A stretch of DNA of 64,000 nt from the NCBI RefSeq assembly GCF_030063135.1, contig NZ_JASISO010000010.1, positions 25,876 to 89,875 on the forward strand, read 5' to 3'. The notes beneath the pieces are model-generated. The model was not told the DNA's origin. It did no database searches and saw nothing but the letters and a program-made list of their open reading frames with translations. Origin of the DNA: Streptomyces sp. G-G2 (lineage in GTDB: Bacteria > Actinomycetota > Actinomycetes > Streptomycetales > Streptomycetaceae). Position 1 is the first letter of the stretch. Each line of letters opens with the position of its first letter. The position numbers and the translations under genes are program-made. Shown in pieces: positions 1 to 8,251 of the stretch.

Positions 1-92
1 GCTCGGCGGGGGGGCGTGTAGGTACTCGTGGTCGGTCCGGCCCCCTCCGCCGTGGGCGGGCGGCGCGCTCAGGTCACGAGCGGGCGGCCCGC

Positions 93-371
93 TCAGGTCA
101 TCTGCCGCCTGTTGCCCCTGACCATGTTGTAGACCAGGTCACCGAGCCCGACGACCACGACCGCCCCGGCCAGTTGGAGCAGGTGGCGGATCCAGTCGAT
201 CCCCTTGGTGTCGTGCACGCCGATCCAGCCCGCGACGGCGTTGCCGAGGATGGCGCCGATGATGCCGAAAATGGTGGTCAGCCAGAGGGGCTGGTGCTGC
301 TTGCCGGGCAGGATCGCCCGGGCGATCAGACCCAGCACGAACCCGACGATGATCGCCCACAACCAATGCAT
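93..371 (-). CDS. GlsB/YeaQ/YmgE family stress-response membrane protein
   Basis: A 92-residue, almost wholly hydrophobic protein with three predicted membrane segments (about residues 4-20, 30-48 and 64-84). The glycine-rich layout with a GLIARAILPG-type motif after the first helix is the hallmark of the transglycosylase-associated (GlsB/YeaQ/YmgE) family. Members are small inner-membrane proteins linked to general stress; no enzymatic activity is established, despite the family name. The length matches the family and the start is an ATG. It stands alone, divergent from the DUF3099 gene at 549. The family call is firm; the physiological role is unknown. Confidence 0.88.
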   Translation of the reverse strand: MHWLWAIIVGFVLGLIARAILPGKQHQPLWLTTIFGIIGAILGNAVAGWIGVHDTKGIDWIRHLLQLAGAVVVVGLGDLVYNMVRGNRRQMT

Positions 372-548
372 GCCGCCTCCTCGTGGCGCGATGTGCGCAT
401 GTCAGCACAGTCTCGTGCCGGACCCGCGGGCCCGCATTCCGGGTGACTCCAATCGGGCGATACCCGCCCTCCTCGGCGCGACGGACGCGGCGTACGGTGG
501 AAGGGTCCGGACCGGGGAGCGTCCGGCGGGCGGATCGGGTGGTGGAAC

Positions 549-881
549 GTGGAGCGGAAGAAGCGCAACGGTGCCGAGGTCTTCCGGATCACCGGAGCGC
601 GCAAGGGCCTCGCCGAGGACGTGCGGGGCCGGGAGCGCCGGTACGTGATTTCGATGGGGATCAGGACGCTGTCGGTGATCCTGACCGTGGTCCTGTGGAA
701 CGTGGAACGGCCTGTGGCGATCGTGACGCTGGTGGTGGGCGCGCTGCTGCCGTACGTCGCCGTGGTCATCGCGAACGCGGGGCGCGAGTCGACGCCTTCG
801 CTGCCCTCGCACTTCATCCCGGCACCTGTGCGCCCCGCTCTGGACCCGGGAAACCTCAAGAAAAGCTCAGATCAATCATGA
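549..881 (+). CDS. DUF3099 domain-containing membrane protein
   Basis: A 110-residue protein starting at GTG. After a charged N-terminus with GAEVFRITGAR and a RYVISMGIRT stretch there are two closely spaced hydrophobic segments (about residues 36-52 and 56-74), then a proline-rich hydrophilic tail. This is the usual shape of actinobacterial DUF3099 proteins. Function is unknown and it is probably a small integral membrane protein. No strong ribosome-binding site precedes the GTG, so the exact start is less sure than the family call. A hairpin terminator follows at 957-994. Confidence 0.85.
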   Translation: MERKKRNGAEVFRITGARKGLAEDVRGRERRYVISMGIRTLSVILTVVLWNVERPVAIVTLVVGALLPYVAVVIANAGRESTPSLPSHFIPAPVRPALDPGNLKKSSDQS

Positions 882-956
882 AGTTCCGGTGCACCGCACC
901 GGGTCCTGCGTGACATACTGCCTACGCGCTCCGCATCCCCCGTCGGAGCGACGGAC

Positions 957-994
957 CGACGCCGGGCAGCTCCCCCCGTGGCTGCTCGGCGTCG
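957..994 (+). terminator. Terminator hairpin after the DUF3099 gene
   Basis: A 14-bp stem with no unpaired base and a single G-T wobble (957-970 with 981-994) encloses a 10-nt loop. It lies between the DUF3099 stop and the next start, followed by a pyrimidine-rich stretch. Long GC-rich stems without a clean U-run are typical of Streptomyces terminators. Confidence 0.7.
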
Positions 995-1028
995 CCCTTC
1001 CGTTCGTATCGTTTGTAGGGTTGAGGCT

Positions 1029-1271
1029 GTGAACTCCCCTGATACGAGCGAGACCCCCGTCTGTTCCGGCAAGGGCTGCCGCGATGCCGCGGTCTGGGTG
1101 CTGGCGTGGAACAACCCGAAGCTGCACACTCCGGAGCGGCGCAAGACCTGGCTCTCCTGCGAGGAGCACCGGGAGCACCTCACCCATTTCCTGGGGGCCC
1201 GGGGATTCCTCAAGGACGTCGTGAAGATCGACGAGTGGGTACAGCCGGAGGGCTCGGAACGACCGTACTGA
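1029..1271 (+). CDS. Conserved actinobacterial small protein with Cys/His motifs
   Basis: I take the GTG at 1029 as the start because residues before it look non-coding and a weak GAGG precedes it; this gives 80 residues. An in-frame start exists further upstream at 978. The protein has two Cys near the N-terminus (CSGKGC), a central AVWVLAWNNPKLH segment and a later CEEHREHL, so a Cys/His pattern that could bind a metal. I recognise it as a conserved Streptomyces protein near moaA but know no function. Its 3' end overlaps a strong terminator hairpin. Confidence 0.75.
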   Translation: MNSPDTSETPVCSGKGCRDAAVWVLAWNNPKLHTPERRKTWLSCEEHREHLTHFLGARGFLKDVVKIDEWVQPEGSERPY

Positions 1272-1292
1272 CCGGCCGTTCCGAGCCCTCCG
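1246..1292. terminator. Bidirectional terminator between convergent genes
   Basis: A perfect 16-bp inverted repeat (1246-1261 with 1277-1292) with a 15-nt loop that contains the stop codon of the small gene at 1029. It lies between that gene and the 3' end of convergent moaA, so it can terminate both. Confidence 0.75.
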
Positions 1293-1341
1293 CGCCACCG
1301 TCGTACGGGTTCCCCCGGGGCGAACGGTGCCTGACGCGGTA

Positions 1342-2331
1342 CTAGCCGCCGATCGCCGACATCGGGCGGTCGGGCTGGAGGAAGGCGGGGTCGTCCAGAC
1401 CGGAGCCCGCCTTCTTGCCCCACATCGCCACCTTCCACAGGCGGGCGACCTCCTCGTCCGAGGCGCCGGAGCGCAGGGCCGCGCGCAGGTCGGACTCCTC
1501 GGTGGCGAACAGGCACGTACGCACCTGGCCGTCGGCGGTGAGCCGGGTCCGGTCGCAGGCGCCGCAGAACGGCCGGGTCACGGAGGCGATGACGCCGACG
1601 GTGGCGGGGCCGCCGTCGACCACCCAGCGTTCGGCGGGGGCGGAGCCGCGCTCGTCGGCGCCTTCCTCGGTGAGGGTGAAGCGGGTGCGCAGCGAGGCGA
1701 GGATGTCCCCGGCGGTGATCATGCCGTCGCGCTTCCAGCCGTGCTGGGCGTCGAGCGGCATCTGCTCGATGAAGCGCAGTTCGTACTCGTTGGCCACGGC
1801 CCAGGCGAGCAGGTCGGGGGCCTCGTCGTCATTGAGCCCGGGCATCAGGACAGCATTGACCTTGACCGGGATCAGCCCCGCCTCGCGGGCGGCGGCCATG
1901 CCGTCGATGACGTCCTTGTGGCGGTCACGGCGGGTGAGGGTCTTGAACACCTCGGGCCGCAGGGTGTCGAGCGATACGTTGACCCGGTTCAGGCCCGCCG
2001 CCTTGAGGGCGGCGGCGGTGCGCTTGAGGCCGATGCCGTTGGTGGTGAGGGACATCCGGGGGCGGGGCTCCAGGGCGGCGCACTGCTCGACGATCCCGAC
2101 CAGGCCGGGGCGGAGCAGCGGTTCCCCGCCGGTGAAGCGGACCTCGGTGATGCCGAGGCTGGTGACGGCTATCCGGATCAGGCGGACGATCTCGTCATCG
2201 GTGAGCAGGTCCGGCTTGCCCAGCCACTGCAGCCCCTCTTCCGGCATGCAGTACGTGCAGCGCAGGTTGCACCGGTCGGTGAGCGAAACGCGCAGGTCAG
2301 TGGCCACGCGGCCGAAGGTGTCGATGAGCAC
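1342..2331 (-). CDS. moaA: GTP 3',8-cyclase MoaA
   Basis: This 329-residue radical-SAM enzyme converts GTP to 3',8-cyclo-7,8-dihydro-GTP, the first step of molybdenum cofactor synthesis. The N-terminal [4Fe-4S]-SAM motif CxxxCxxC is at C21, C25 and C28. The second cluster that binds GTP is given by C256, C259 and C273. The SAM-binding FTGGEP motif is near residues 66-71. The chain ends in the invariant Gly-Gly needed for activity. Length is standard. It follows the acetate symporter pair on the same strand but a strong hairpin separates them, so it is probably transcribed alone. No other moa gene is in the window. Confidence 0.97.
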   Translation of the reverse strand: MLIDTFGRVATDLRVSLTDRCNLRCTYCMPEEGLQWLGKPDLLTDDEIVRLIRIAVTSLGITEVRFTGGEPLLRPGLVGIVEQCAALEPRPRMSLTTNGIGLKRTAAALKAAGLNRVNVSLDTLRPEVFKTLTRRDRHKDVIDGMAAAREAGLIPVKVNAVLMPGLNDDEAPDLLAWAVANEYELRFIEQMPLDAQHGWKRDGMITAGDILASLRTRFTLTEEGADERGSAPAERWVVDGGPATVGVIASVTRPFCGACDRTRLTADGQVRTCLFATEESDLRAALRSGASDEEVARLWKVAMWGKKAGSGLDDPAFLQPDRPMSAIGG

Positions 2332-2455
2332 TGTGGGCCCCCTTCCCTGTCCGGTTCTACAGAGGTTTTCGCCGCTTTGGATAAATGCGAGCGTTGTACT
2401 CGAGCCTACGCGACGGTTGTGACATGAAGCGCTGCCCGAAGGAACGAGACGCGGT

Positions 2456-2489
2456 GTGGCCGTGTCGTAGGGAAGTACGACACGGCCAC
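2456..2489 (-). terminator. Terminator hairpin after the acetate symporter operon
   Basis: A perfect 14-bp stem (2456-2469 with 2476-2489) with a 6-nt loop, located between the stop of the symporter gene and the start of moaA. Both genes are on the minus strand, so it most likely ends the symporter transcript and isolates moaA. There is no U-run. Confidence 0.7.
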
Positions 2490-2513
2490 GCTGGGTGTTC
2501 GGCCCCTCTCACA

Positions 2514-2570
2514 GGAGCACGCTTCACGCCGGAGCACGCTTCTCATGTGAGCACGCTTCTCATGTGAGCA
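2514..2570. repeat. 17-bp tandem duplication just past the symporter stop
   Basis: GCACGCTTCTCATGTGA occurs twice back to back at 2534-2550 and 2551-2567, with two further copies of the GGAGCACGC core just upstream at about 2514 and 2531. Each unit carries a small CTCA-TG-TGAG inverted repeat. It ends a few bases from the symporter stop codon. Function unknown. Confidence 0.6.
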
Positions 2571-2575
2571 CAGTG

Positions 2576-4201
2576 TCAGTGCGCGCCCGTTCCGGTAAGG
2601 GACCGGACCTCCAGTTCCGCGAACTTCTGGGGGTCGGCCGGCTCCTTGGAGAGCAGCGTCCCCAGCCAGCCGAGGAGGAAGCCGAGCGGGATGGAGATGA
2701 GGCCCGGGTTCTCCAGCGGGAACCAGTAGAAGTCGGCGTGCTTGAACATCGAGGTGGGCTTTCCGGACACGACCGGGGAGAACAGCACCAGGACAACCGA
2801 CGAGACCAGGCCGCCGTAGATGGACCACAGCGCGCCCTGGGTGGTGAAGCGCTTCCAGAAGAGGCTGTAGAGAATCGTCGGCAGGTTCGCGGAGGCGGCA
2901 ACCGCGAAGGCCAGGGCGACCAGGCCCGCCACGTTCATGTCGCGGGCGAAGGCGCCGAGCAGGATGGCGGCCGCGCCGATGAAGACGGTGGACCAGCGGG
3001 CGGCCCGCATCTCCTCCTTCTCCGTCGCCTTCCCCTTGCGGATCACGTTCGCGTAGATGTCGTGCGCGAAGGACGAGGAGGAGGCGAGGGTGAGCCCGGC
3101 GACCACGGCGAGGATGGTCGCGAAGGCGACCGCCGAGATGACGGCGAGCAGGACCGCTCCCCCGGTGGTGCCGACGCCGCCCAGGTACTCGGCGAGTTGG
3201 GGTGCGGCCGCGTTGCCCGCCGGGTTCTTCGCCTTGATCTCCTTCGGTCCGATGAGGGCCGCCGCGCCGAAGCCGAGCGCGATGGTCATCAGGTAGAAGG
3301 CGCCGATGATGCCGATGGCCCAGTTCACGGACTTGCGGGCGGCCTTGGCGGTGGGCACGGTGTAGAAGCGGATCAGGATGTGCGGAAGGCCCGCGGTGCC
3401 GAGGACCAGGGCGAGGCCGAGCGAGATGAAGTCCAGCTTGGAGGTCCCGGTCGCGCCGTACTTCTGTCCGGGCTCCAGGAACGCGGCGCCCTTGCCGCTC
3501 TTCTCGGCGGCCGTTCCGAGCAGGTCGGAGATGTTGAAGTTGAACTTCAGCAGCACCAGGAAGGTCATGAGCAGCGCGCCCGCCATGAGCAGCACGGCCT
3601 TGACCATCTGCACCCAGGTGGTGCCCTTCATGCCGCCGATCGTGACGTACACGATCATCAGTACGCCGACCAGCGCGACGATCAGGATCTTGCCCGCGTC
3701 GCTGGTGATCCCGAGGAGCAGCGAGACCAGCACACCGGCCCCGGCCATCTGGGCGAGCAGGTAGAAGATCGAGACGACGATGGTGGAGGCTCCCGCGGCG
3801 GTGCGCACCGGGCGCTGGCGCATCCGGTAGGCGAGGACGTCGCCCATCGTGTAGCGGCCCGCGTTGCGCAGCGGTTCGGCGACCAGGAGGAGCGCCACCA
3901 GCCAGGCGACCAGGAAGCCGATGGAGTACAGGAAGCCGTCGTAGCCGAAGAGGGCGATGGCTCCGGCGATGCCGAGGAAGGACGCGGCGGACATGTAGTC
4001 GCCGGAGACCGCGAGGCCGTTCTGGAAGGCGGTGAACTGGCGGCCGCCCGCGTAGAAGTCGGAGGCGCTCTTGGTATGGCGTCCGGCCCAGACGGTGATG
4101 CCGAGGGTGGCGGCGACGAACACCGCGAAGAGGGTGACGATCAGCGGCCGGTGCTCGGTGGTCGAACCGGCGGCGAGCTGGACGAGGGTGGTACTGCTCA
4201 C
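2576..4201 (-). CDS. Cation/acetate symporter (ActP-like, SSS family)
   Basis: A 541-residue sodium:solute symporter with about 13 hydrophobic segments. The early block AGGRQFTAFQNGLAVSGDYM (about residues 51-70) followed by SAASFLG is characteristic of ActP-type cation/acetate symporters; GGMKGTTWVQ also fits. I place the start at the GTG at 4201, whose bases overlap the stop of the upstream DUF485 gene by 4 nt (GTGA). The reading frame stays open further upstream, but that extension lacks homology-like sequence. It likely imports acetate or other short carboxylates with a cation; specificity is inferred from family only. Confidence 0.92.
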   Translation of the reverse strand: MSSTTLVQLAAGSTTEHRPLIVTLFAVFVAATLGITVWAGRHTKSASDFYAGGRQFTAFQNGLAVSGDYMSAASFLGIAGAIALFGYDGFLYSIGFLVAWLVALLLVAEPLRNAGRYTMGDVLAYRMRQRPVRTAAGASTIVVSIFYLLAQMAGAGVLVSLLLGITSDAGKILIVALVGVLMIVYVTIGGMKGTTWVQMVKAVLLMAGALLMTFLVLLKFNFNISDLLGTAAEKSGKGAAFLEPGQKYGATGTSKLDFISLGLALVLGTAGLPHILIRFYTVPTAKAARKSVNWAIGIIGAFYLMTIALGFGAAALIGPKEIKAKNPAGNAAAPQLAEYLGGVGTTGGAVLLAVISAVAFATILAVVAGLTLASSSSFAHDIYANVIRKGKATEKEEMRAARWSTVFIGAAAILLGAFARDMNVAGLVALAFAVAASANLPTILYSLFWKRFTTQGALWSIYGGLVSSVVLVLFSPVVSGKPTSMFKHADFYWFPLENPGLISIPLGFLLGWLGTLLSKEPADPQKFAELEVRSLTGTGAH

Positions 4202-4575
4202 GCTTCGGCCTCCATGCGGGACTTGATGGCCTCGGCCTTGGGGTCGAGCTTCGCCGAGGCGTGCCGCGAGTAGAGCCAGGCGATGAGGAAGGTGCTGGCG
4301 AACTGGGCGAGGCCGAGGACCAGCGCCACGTTGACGTTGCCGAAGAGCTTGGTCCCCATGAAGCCGCCCGCGTAGTTCGAGAGGAACACGAACAGCAGGT
4401 ACCAGGCGACGAACCCGATGGTGAGGGGGAAGGCGAAGGAGCGGTGGGAGCGGCGCAGGGCGGCGAACTCGGCGCTCTGCTGCTCCTGGACGAACGCTGC
4501 GACCGTGGGGCCCGGGTGGTGGTCGGGGCCGACGGCACCCGGGCCGTCGGGGGGCGGCGCTGTTTCGGTGGTCAC
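4198..4575 (-). CDS. DUF485 domain membrane protein (ActP partner)
   Basis: A 125-residue protein with two membrane segments (FAFPLTIGFVAWYLLFVFLS and the later LVLGLAQFASTFLIAWLY), separated by the conserved GGFMGTK-type turn. DUF485 proteins of the YjcH type almost always precede actP. I chose the GTG at 4575 because AAGGAG lies 8 nt before it; an in-frame ATG at 4632 would add 19 residues. The gene overlaps the symporter start by 4 nt, indicating translational coupling. Its role beside the transporter is not established. Confidence 0.88.
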   Translation of the reverse strand: MTTETAPPPDGPGAVGPDHHPGPTVAAFVQEQQSAEFAALRRSHRSFAFPLTIGFVAWYLLFVFLSNYAGGFMGTKLFGNVNVALVLGLAQFASTFLIAWLYSRHASAKLDPKAEAIKSRMEAEA

Positions 4576-4807
4576 GGGCGGCTCTCCTTGTGGCGCGGGT
4601 GCGGTGGGGACGACGGACAAGACGACCTCCATGAGGGGCGACGGTGACGCTGATCCCCCCTGTCAACGGCACGGTCGGCGCAACGAGACGGTTCAACACC
4701 CGCTGAATCTTCGGAGAGTGGGCTTCCGGATCGGCCGGAACGGGGACTGTTTTCTCGAACTGATGGCGCGGAGCCGAACACCGGCGCTAGCTTCACCTGT
4801 CATGAAC

Positions 4808-4843
4808 CCGTCCTGACGCACATCCGTGTCAGGACGGCTTTTT
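4808..4843 (+). promoter_or_regulatory. Terminator-like hairpin in the subtilisin leader
   Basis: A stem of 12 pairs (9 perfect outer pairs 4808-4816 with 4829-4837, then C-G, G-T, C-G) with a 6-nt loop and a run of five T at 4839-4843. This is a canonical intrinsic terminator on the plus strand. No plus-strand gene upstream needs ending, and it sits about 20 nt before the protease start. It may be an attenuator or stabilise the 5' end of the message. Confidence 0.6.
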
Positions 4844-4863
4844 CACGATGATGTGGAGACCCC

Positions 4864-6396
4864 ATGGCTCATCTGGGAACCGTCCGCAGGCGCGCGCTCG
4901 CCGTGCCCGTCGGCCTGGCGCTCACGGCTTCGCTCGCCTTCCTCCCCTCGGTGGCGGCCTCCGCCGCACCGCTGGGAGCGGCTGCCTCCGCCGAGCCCAC
5001 CGCCTCGGGACCGGAGCTGTCGTACGTGGTGAACCTGACCGCGTACGCCACGGCCAAGGAGGCGAAGAAGGCCGTCGAGCGCGCCGGTGGCACGGTGGTG
5101 ACGGCCTATGAGCAGATCGGGGTCGTCGTCGCCCACTCCCAGAACCCCGACTTCGCCAAGGTCCTGCGGGCCCAGCGCTCTCTGGTGGTCTCGGTGGGCG
5201 CCACCCGTACGGCCCCGCTCAAGGCGGTGCAGACCGACGAGGAGGGCACCACCCAGAAGCTCAGCGCGGCGGACGCAGCCAAGGCCGCGGCGCAGGCCGC
5301 GCCGGGCGAGGAGCCGCTGGAGCCCAACCAGTGGGACCTGCGGGCGATCAAGGCCGACCAGGCACAAAAGATCAATGACGGCAGCCCGGACGTCACGGTG
5401 GGCGTCATCGACACGGGGGTCGACGACACCCACCCCGATCTGGCGGCGAACTTCTCGAAGGGGCAGTCGGCCAACTGCGTCGGCGGGGTCGCGGACACCA
5501 CCGAGGGAGCCTGGCGCCCGTATGCCGACGGCAGCGACCACGGCACCCACGTGGCCGGGACCATCGCGGCCGCCCGCAACGGCATCGGCATCAGCGGGGT
5601 GGCGCCCGGGGTGAAGGTCGCCGCGATCAAGGTGGCCGAGCCCGGGACCAGCCTGTTCTTCACCGAGGCGGTCGTCTGCGGGTTCGTGTTCGCCGCCGAG
5701 CACCACATCGCGGTGACGAACAACAGCTACTACGTCGACCCCTGGTACTTCAACTGCAAGACGGACGACGACCAGAAGGCCCTCGTCGAGGCACTCACCC
5801 GGGCCAGCCGCTACGCGGAGCGCAAGGGCACCCTGACCGTGGCCGCGGCGGGCAACGCGAACTGGGACCTGGCCGCGCCCTCCATCCTGGACGGGACCAG
5901 CCCCGACGACGCGACCCCGGTACCGCGCACCATCGACCCGAAGGTCTGCCTCTCGCTGCCCGCGCAGCTGCCGGGCGTGGTCACGGTGACGGCCACCGGC
6001 GACCAGGGCCTGCGCTCGTACTACTCCAGCTACGGGCTCGGCGTGGCCGACGTGACCGCGCCGGGCGGCGACAAGTGGCAGGTCCCGGCCACCCCGGACG
6101 CCAACGGGCGGGTCCTGTCGACCCTGCCGGGCGGCGGCTACGGCTACAAGCAGGGCACCTCGATGGCGACCCCGCACGTGGTGGGCGTCCTGGCGCTGCT
6201 CAAGAGCAAGTACCCCTGGGCCGCGCCCTCGCAGCTCCAGGCGATGCTCAAGGCACAGGCCGACCCGAAGAGCTGCCCGGACAAGATCTACGACGCGACC
6301 GGCGCCCTGATCGACGCGGCCACCTGCAAGGCCAAGTGGGGCCAGACGAACTACTACGGCGCGGGCATGGTCAACGCCCTCGACGCGGTGAAGTAA
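4864..6396 (+). CDS. Secreted S8 subtilisin-like serine peptidase
   Basis: A 510-residue exported protease. The N-terminus has a basic start, a hydrophobic core and an Ala-rich cleavage region near residue 40, a Sec-type signal peptide. An inhibitor-I9-like propeptide follows (about residues 50-120). The catalytic triad is visible: D183 in VIDTGVDD, H226 in DHGTHVAGT and S433 in GTSMATPHV; oxyanion Asn is N331 in AAGNAN. Several Cys in the catalytic domain could form disulfides. The ATG has GGAG about 7 nt upstream. A leader hairpin with a T-run precedes it and a 19-bp terminator follows. It probably degrades extracellular protein. Confidence 0.95.
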   Translation: MAHLGTVRRRALAVPVGLALTASLAFLPSVAASAAPLGAAASAEPTASGPELSYVVNLTAYATAKEAKKAVERAGGTVVTAYEQIGVVVAHSQNPDFAKVLRAQRSLVVSVGATRTAPLKAVQTDEEGTTQKLSAADAAKAAAQAAPGEEPLEPNQWDLRAIKADQAQKINDGSPDVTVGVIDTGVDDTHPDLAANFSKGQSANCVGGVADTTEGAWRPYADGSDHGTHVAGTIAAARNGIGISGVAPGVKVAAIKVAEPGTSLFFTEAVVCGFVFAAEHHIAVTNNSYYVDPWYFNCKTDDDQKALVEALTRASRYAERKGTLTVAAAGNANWDLAAPSILDGTSPDDATPVPRTIDPKVCLSLPAQLPGVVTVTATGDQGLRSYYSSYGLGVADVTAPGGDKWQVPATPDANGRVLSTLPGGGYGYKQGTSMATPHVVGVLALLKSKYPWAAPSQLQAMLKAQADPKSCPDKIYDATGALIDAATCKAKWGQTNYYGAGMVNALDAVK

Positions 6397-6415
6397 CCGG
6401 GCGGGACGGCCGGAC

Positions 6416-6467
6416 GACATGAGGAGGGGCCGGGGGGGAGTGTTCCCGCCCGGCCCCTCCTCATGTC
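6416..6467. terminator. Bidirectional 19-bp terminator hairpin
   Basis: A perfect 19-bp inverted repeat (6416-6434 with 6449-6467) with a 14-nt loop, between the convergent protease and alcohol dehydrogenase genes. It is the strongest terminator in the window. Confidence 0.85.
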
Positions 6468-6474
6468 ACTCCGG

Positions 6475-7518
6475 TCAGAGCTTGATCATGACCTTGAGGG
6501 CGCTGCGGTCGTCCATCGCGCGGTAGCCGTCCGGCACCTCGGCCAGGGCCACGGTCCGGTCGAAGACCGGCGCCGGGTCGATCGCGCCGTTCAGTACGTC
6601 CTCCAGCAGCTCCGGGATGTAGGCCCGGACCGGGGCCACACCGCCGCGCAGGGTGATGTTGCGGTCGAACATGACCCCGAGGTCCAGGCCCGTACCGCTG
6701 CCGTGCGGCACGCCGACGTACCCGATGGCCCCGCCGTCGCGGGTGATGTTCACGGCGGTGCGCATGGACTGCTCGGTGCCGACGGCCTCGATGACCGCGT
6801 GCGCGCCCTGGCCGCCGGTCAGTTCCCGTACGGCCGCCTCGGCGGCCTCTCCGCGCTCGGCGACCACGTCGGTGGCCCCGAAGATGCGGGCTATGTCGGT
6901 GCGGGCCTCGTGGCGGCCCAGCGCGATGATCCGCTCGGCGCCCAGGCGCTTGGCGGCCAGTACGCCGCACAGGCCGACCGCGCCGTCACCGACCACGGCG
7001 ACCGTGGAGCCCTTGCGGACGCCCGCGCCCAGGGCCGCGTGGTGCCCGGTGCCCATGACGTCGGAGAGCGCGAGCAGCCCGGTGAGGAGGTGCTCGTCGG
7101 AGGCGGCCGCGGCGGGCAGCTTCACGAGGGTGCCGTCGGCGTGCGGGACGCGCACGGCCTCGCCCTGGCCGCCGTCGAAGCCCACCGAGCCCCAGAAGCC
7201 GCCGTGCACGCAGGAGGTGTGCAGACCCTCGACGCAGTAGGCACAGGTGCCGTCGGACCACATGAAGGGGGCCACGACGAGGTCGCCCGCGCGCACCCCG
7301 GAGACGGCGGAGCCGGTCTCCTCGACGATGCCGACGAACTCGTGCCCGATGCGCTGGCCCGGCTGCCGCTTGGCCTCGCCCCGGTAGGCCCACAGGTCGC
7401 TGCCGCAGATGCAGGCGCGCAGCACGCGGACGACGGCGTCTTCGGGCCGCTGGACCGCGGCGTCGGGCACCTCCTCCACGCGGATGTCGTGCGGGGCATG
7501 GATGACGGTGGCGCGCAT
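6475..7518 (-). CDS. Zinc-dependent alcohol dehydrogenase family protein
   Basis: A 347-residue medium-chain dehydrogenase. The catalytic zinc ligands are C38 in CICGSD and H59-E60 in GHE, and a structural-zinc-like group lies at C92, C95 and C103. The Rossmann motif VAVVGDGAVGLCG sits in the second half. It should oxidise an alcohol with NAD(P); the substrate cannot be read from sequence. The gene stands alone, convergent with the subtilisin gene across a strong terminator, and no regulator is adjacent. Confidence 0.92.
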   Translation of the reverse strand: MRATVIHAPHDIRVEEVPDAAVQRPEDAVVRVLRACICGSDLWAYRGEAKRQPGQRIGHEFVGIVEETGSAVSGVRAGDLVVAPFMWSDGTCAYCVEGLHTSCVHGGFWGSVGFDGGQGEAVRVPHADGTLVKLPAAAASDEHLLTGLLALSDVMGTGHHAALGAGVRKGSTVAVVGDGAVGLCGVLAAKRLGAERIIALGRHEARTDIARIFGATDVVAERGEAAEAAVRELTGGQGAHAVIEAVGTEQSMRTAVNITRDGGAIGYVGVPHGSGTGLDLGVMFDRNITLRGGVAPVRAYIPELLEDVLNGAIDPAPVFDRTVALAEVPDGYRAMDDRSALKVMIKL

Positions 7519-7564
7519 GGTGCGGTCCTTCGGTTACTTCAGGGAATCAGAGTGGCCAGAGCGG

Positions 7565-8251
7565 TCAGACTGGTAGGACTTCCCTACGGTACGCCCGGTC
7601 GCCCGCGAGGGCTCCGTCAGCCAGCAGGTACTGCGCCGCCGCGTAGGTCGCCATCACCCAGAAGTCGGGCCGGGGCAGCTGCGGCCAGTCGGCGACCCCG
7701 GTGGCGATGAGCGTGTCCGAGAGCAGGAACAGCGCCCCGCCGAGCCCGGCCCGCCACCCCAGCGCCCCGGACCGCCAGGCCATCGCGGTGAGCAGGAGGC
7801 TGTATCCGGCGACCGGGATCCGCAGCTCCGGCGGGAGGTCCCCCCAGAGCAGGCAGACGGTGGTGACGAGCGCGAGGGCGTACGCCGCCCCGGCGAGCGG
7901 GGAGACCGGGCGCCGCCCGAAGAGCACCAGGTAGCAGACGTGCCCGAGGGCGAAGGAGCCCATGCCGAGGAGGAAGGCGGGGTCGGCGTCGAAGAGCAGC
8001 GCCAGGTCTCCGCCCCAGCCGAAGAGCAGGGCGCCGGTCAGCGCGCGGGGGGCGCGGCGGCTGAGCGCGTACCCGATGAGCAGGGGCATCAGCAGGGGCT
8101 TGAAGACCTGGTGCCCGGTCTCCCACCCGGCGAGCAGGGAGCCCAGGTCGGCGGCGGTGGCGACGACGAACCCGGCCAGGGCGGCGCGGCCCAGGGCGGC
8201 GCGGCGCGGCGCGGGACGGGGTACGGGGCGCGGCGCGGCCGGGGCGCTCAC
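7565..8251 (-). CDS. Lysoplasmalogenase (YhhN family)
   Basis: A 228-residue polytopic membrane protein with about eight hydrophobic segments. The motif series KPLLMPLLIGYAL, LLFGWGGDLALLF and FLLSDTLIA is that of the YhhN/TMEM86 family, whose animal members hydrolyse the vinyl-ether bond of lysoplasmalogens. I start it at the GTG at 8251, which overlaps the stop of the sterol-desaturase gene by 4 nt, so the two are co-translated. Bacterial substrates are uncertain. The pairing suggests a joint role in membrane lipid modification. Confidence 0.88.
   Translation of the reverse strand: MSAPAAPRPVPRPAPRRAALGRAALAGFVVATAADLGSLLAGWETGHQVFKPLLMPLLIGYALSRRAPRALTGALLFGWGGDLALLFDADPAFLLGMGSFALGHVCYLVLFGRRPVSPLAGAAYALALVTTVCLLWGDLPPELRIPVAGYSLLLTAMAWRSGALGWRAGLGGALFLLSDTLIATGVADWPQLPRPDFWVMATYAAAQYLLADGALAGDRAYRREVLPV

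Noticed and set aside
1327-2427. Open frame opposite moaA
   Set aside because: It is antisense to an unmistakable radical-SAM gene and has no family motifs.
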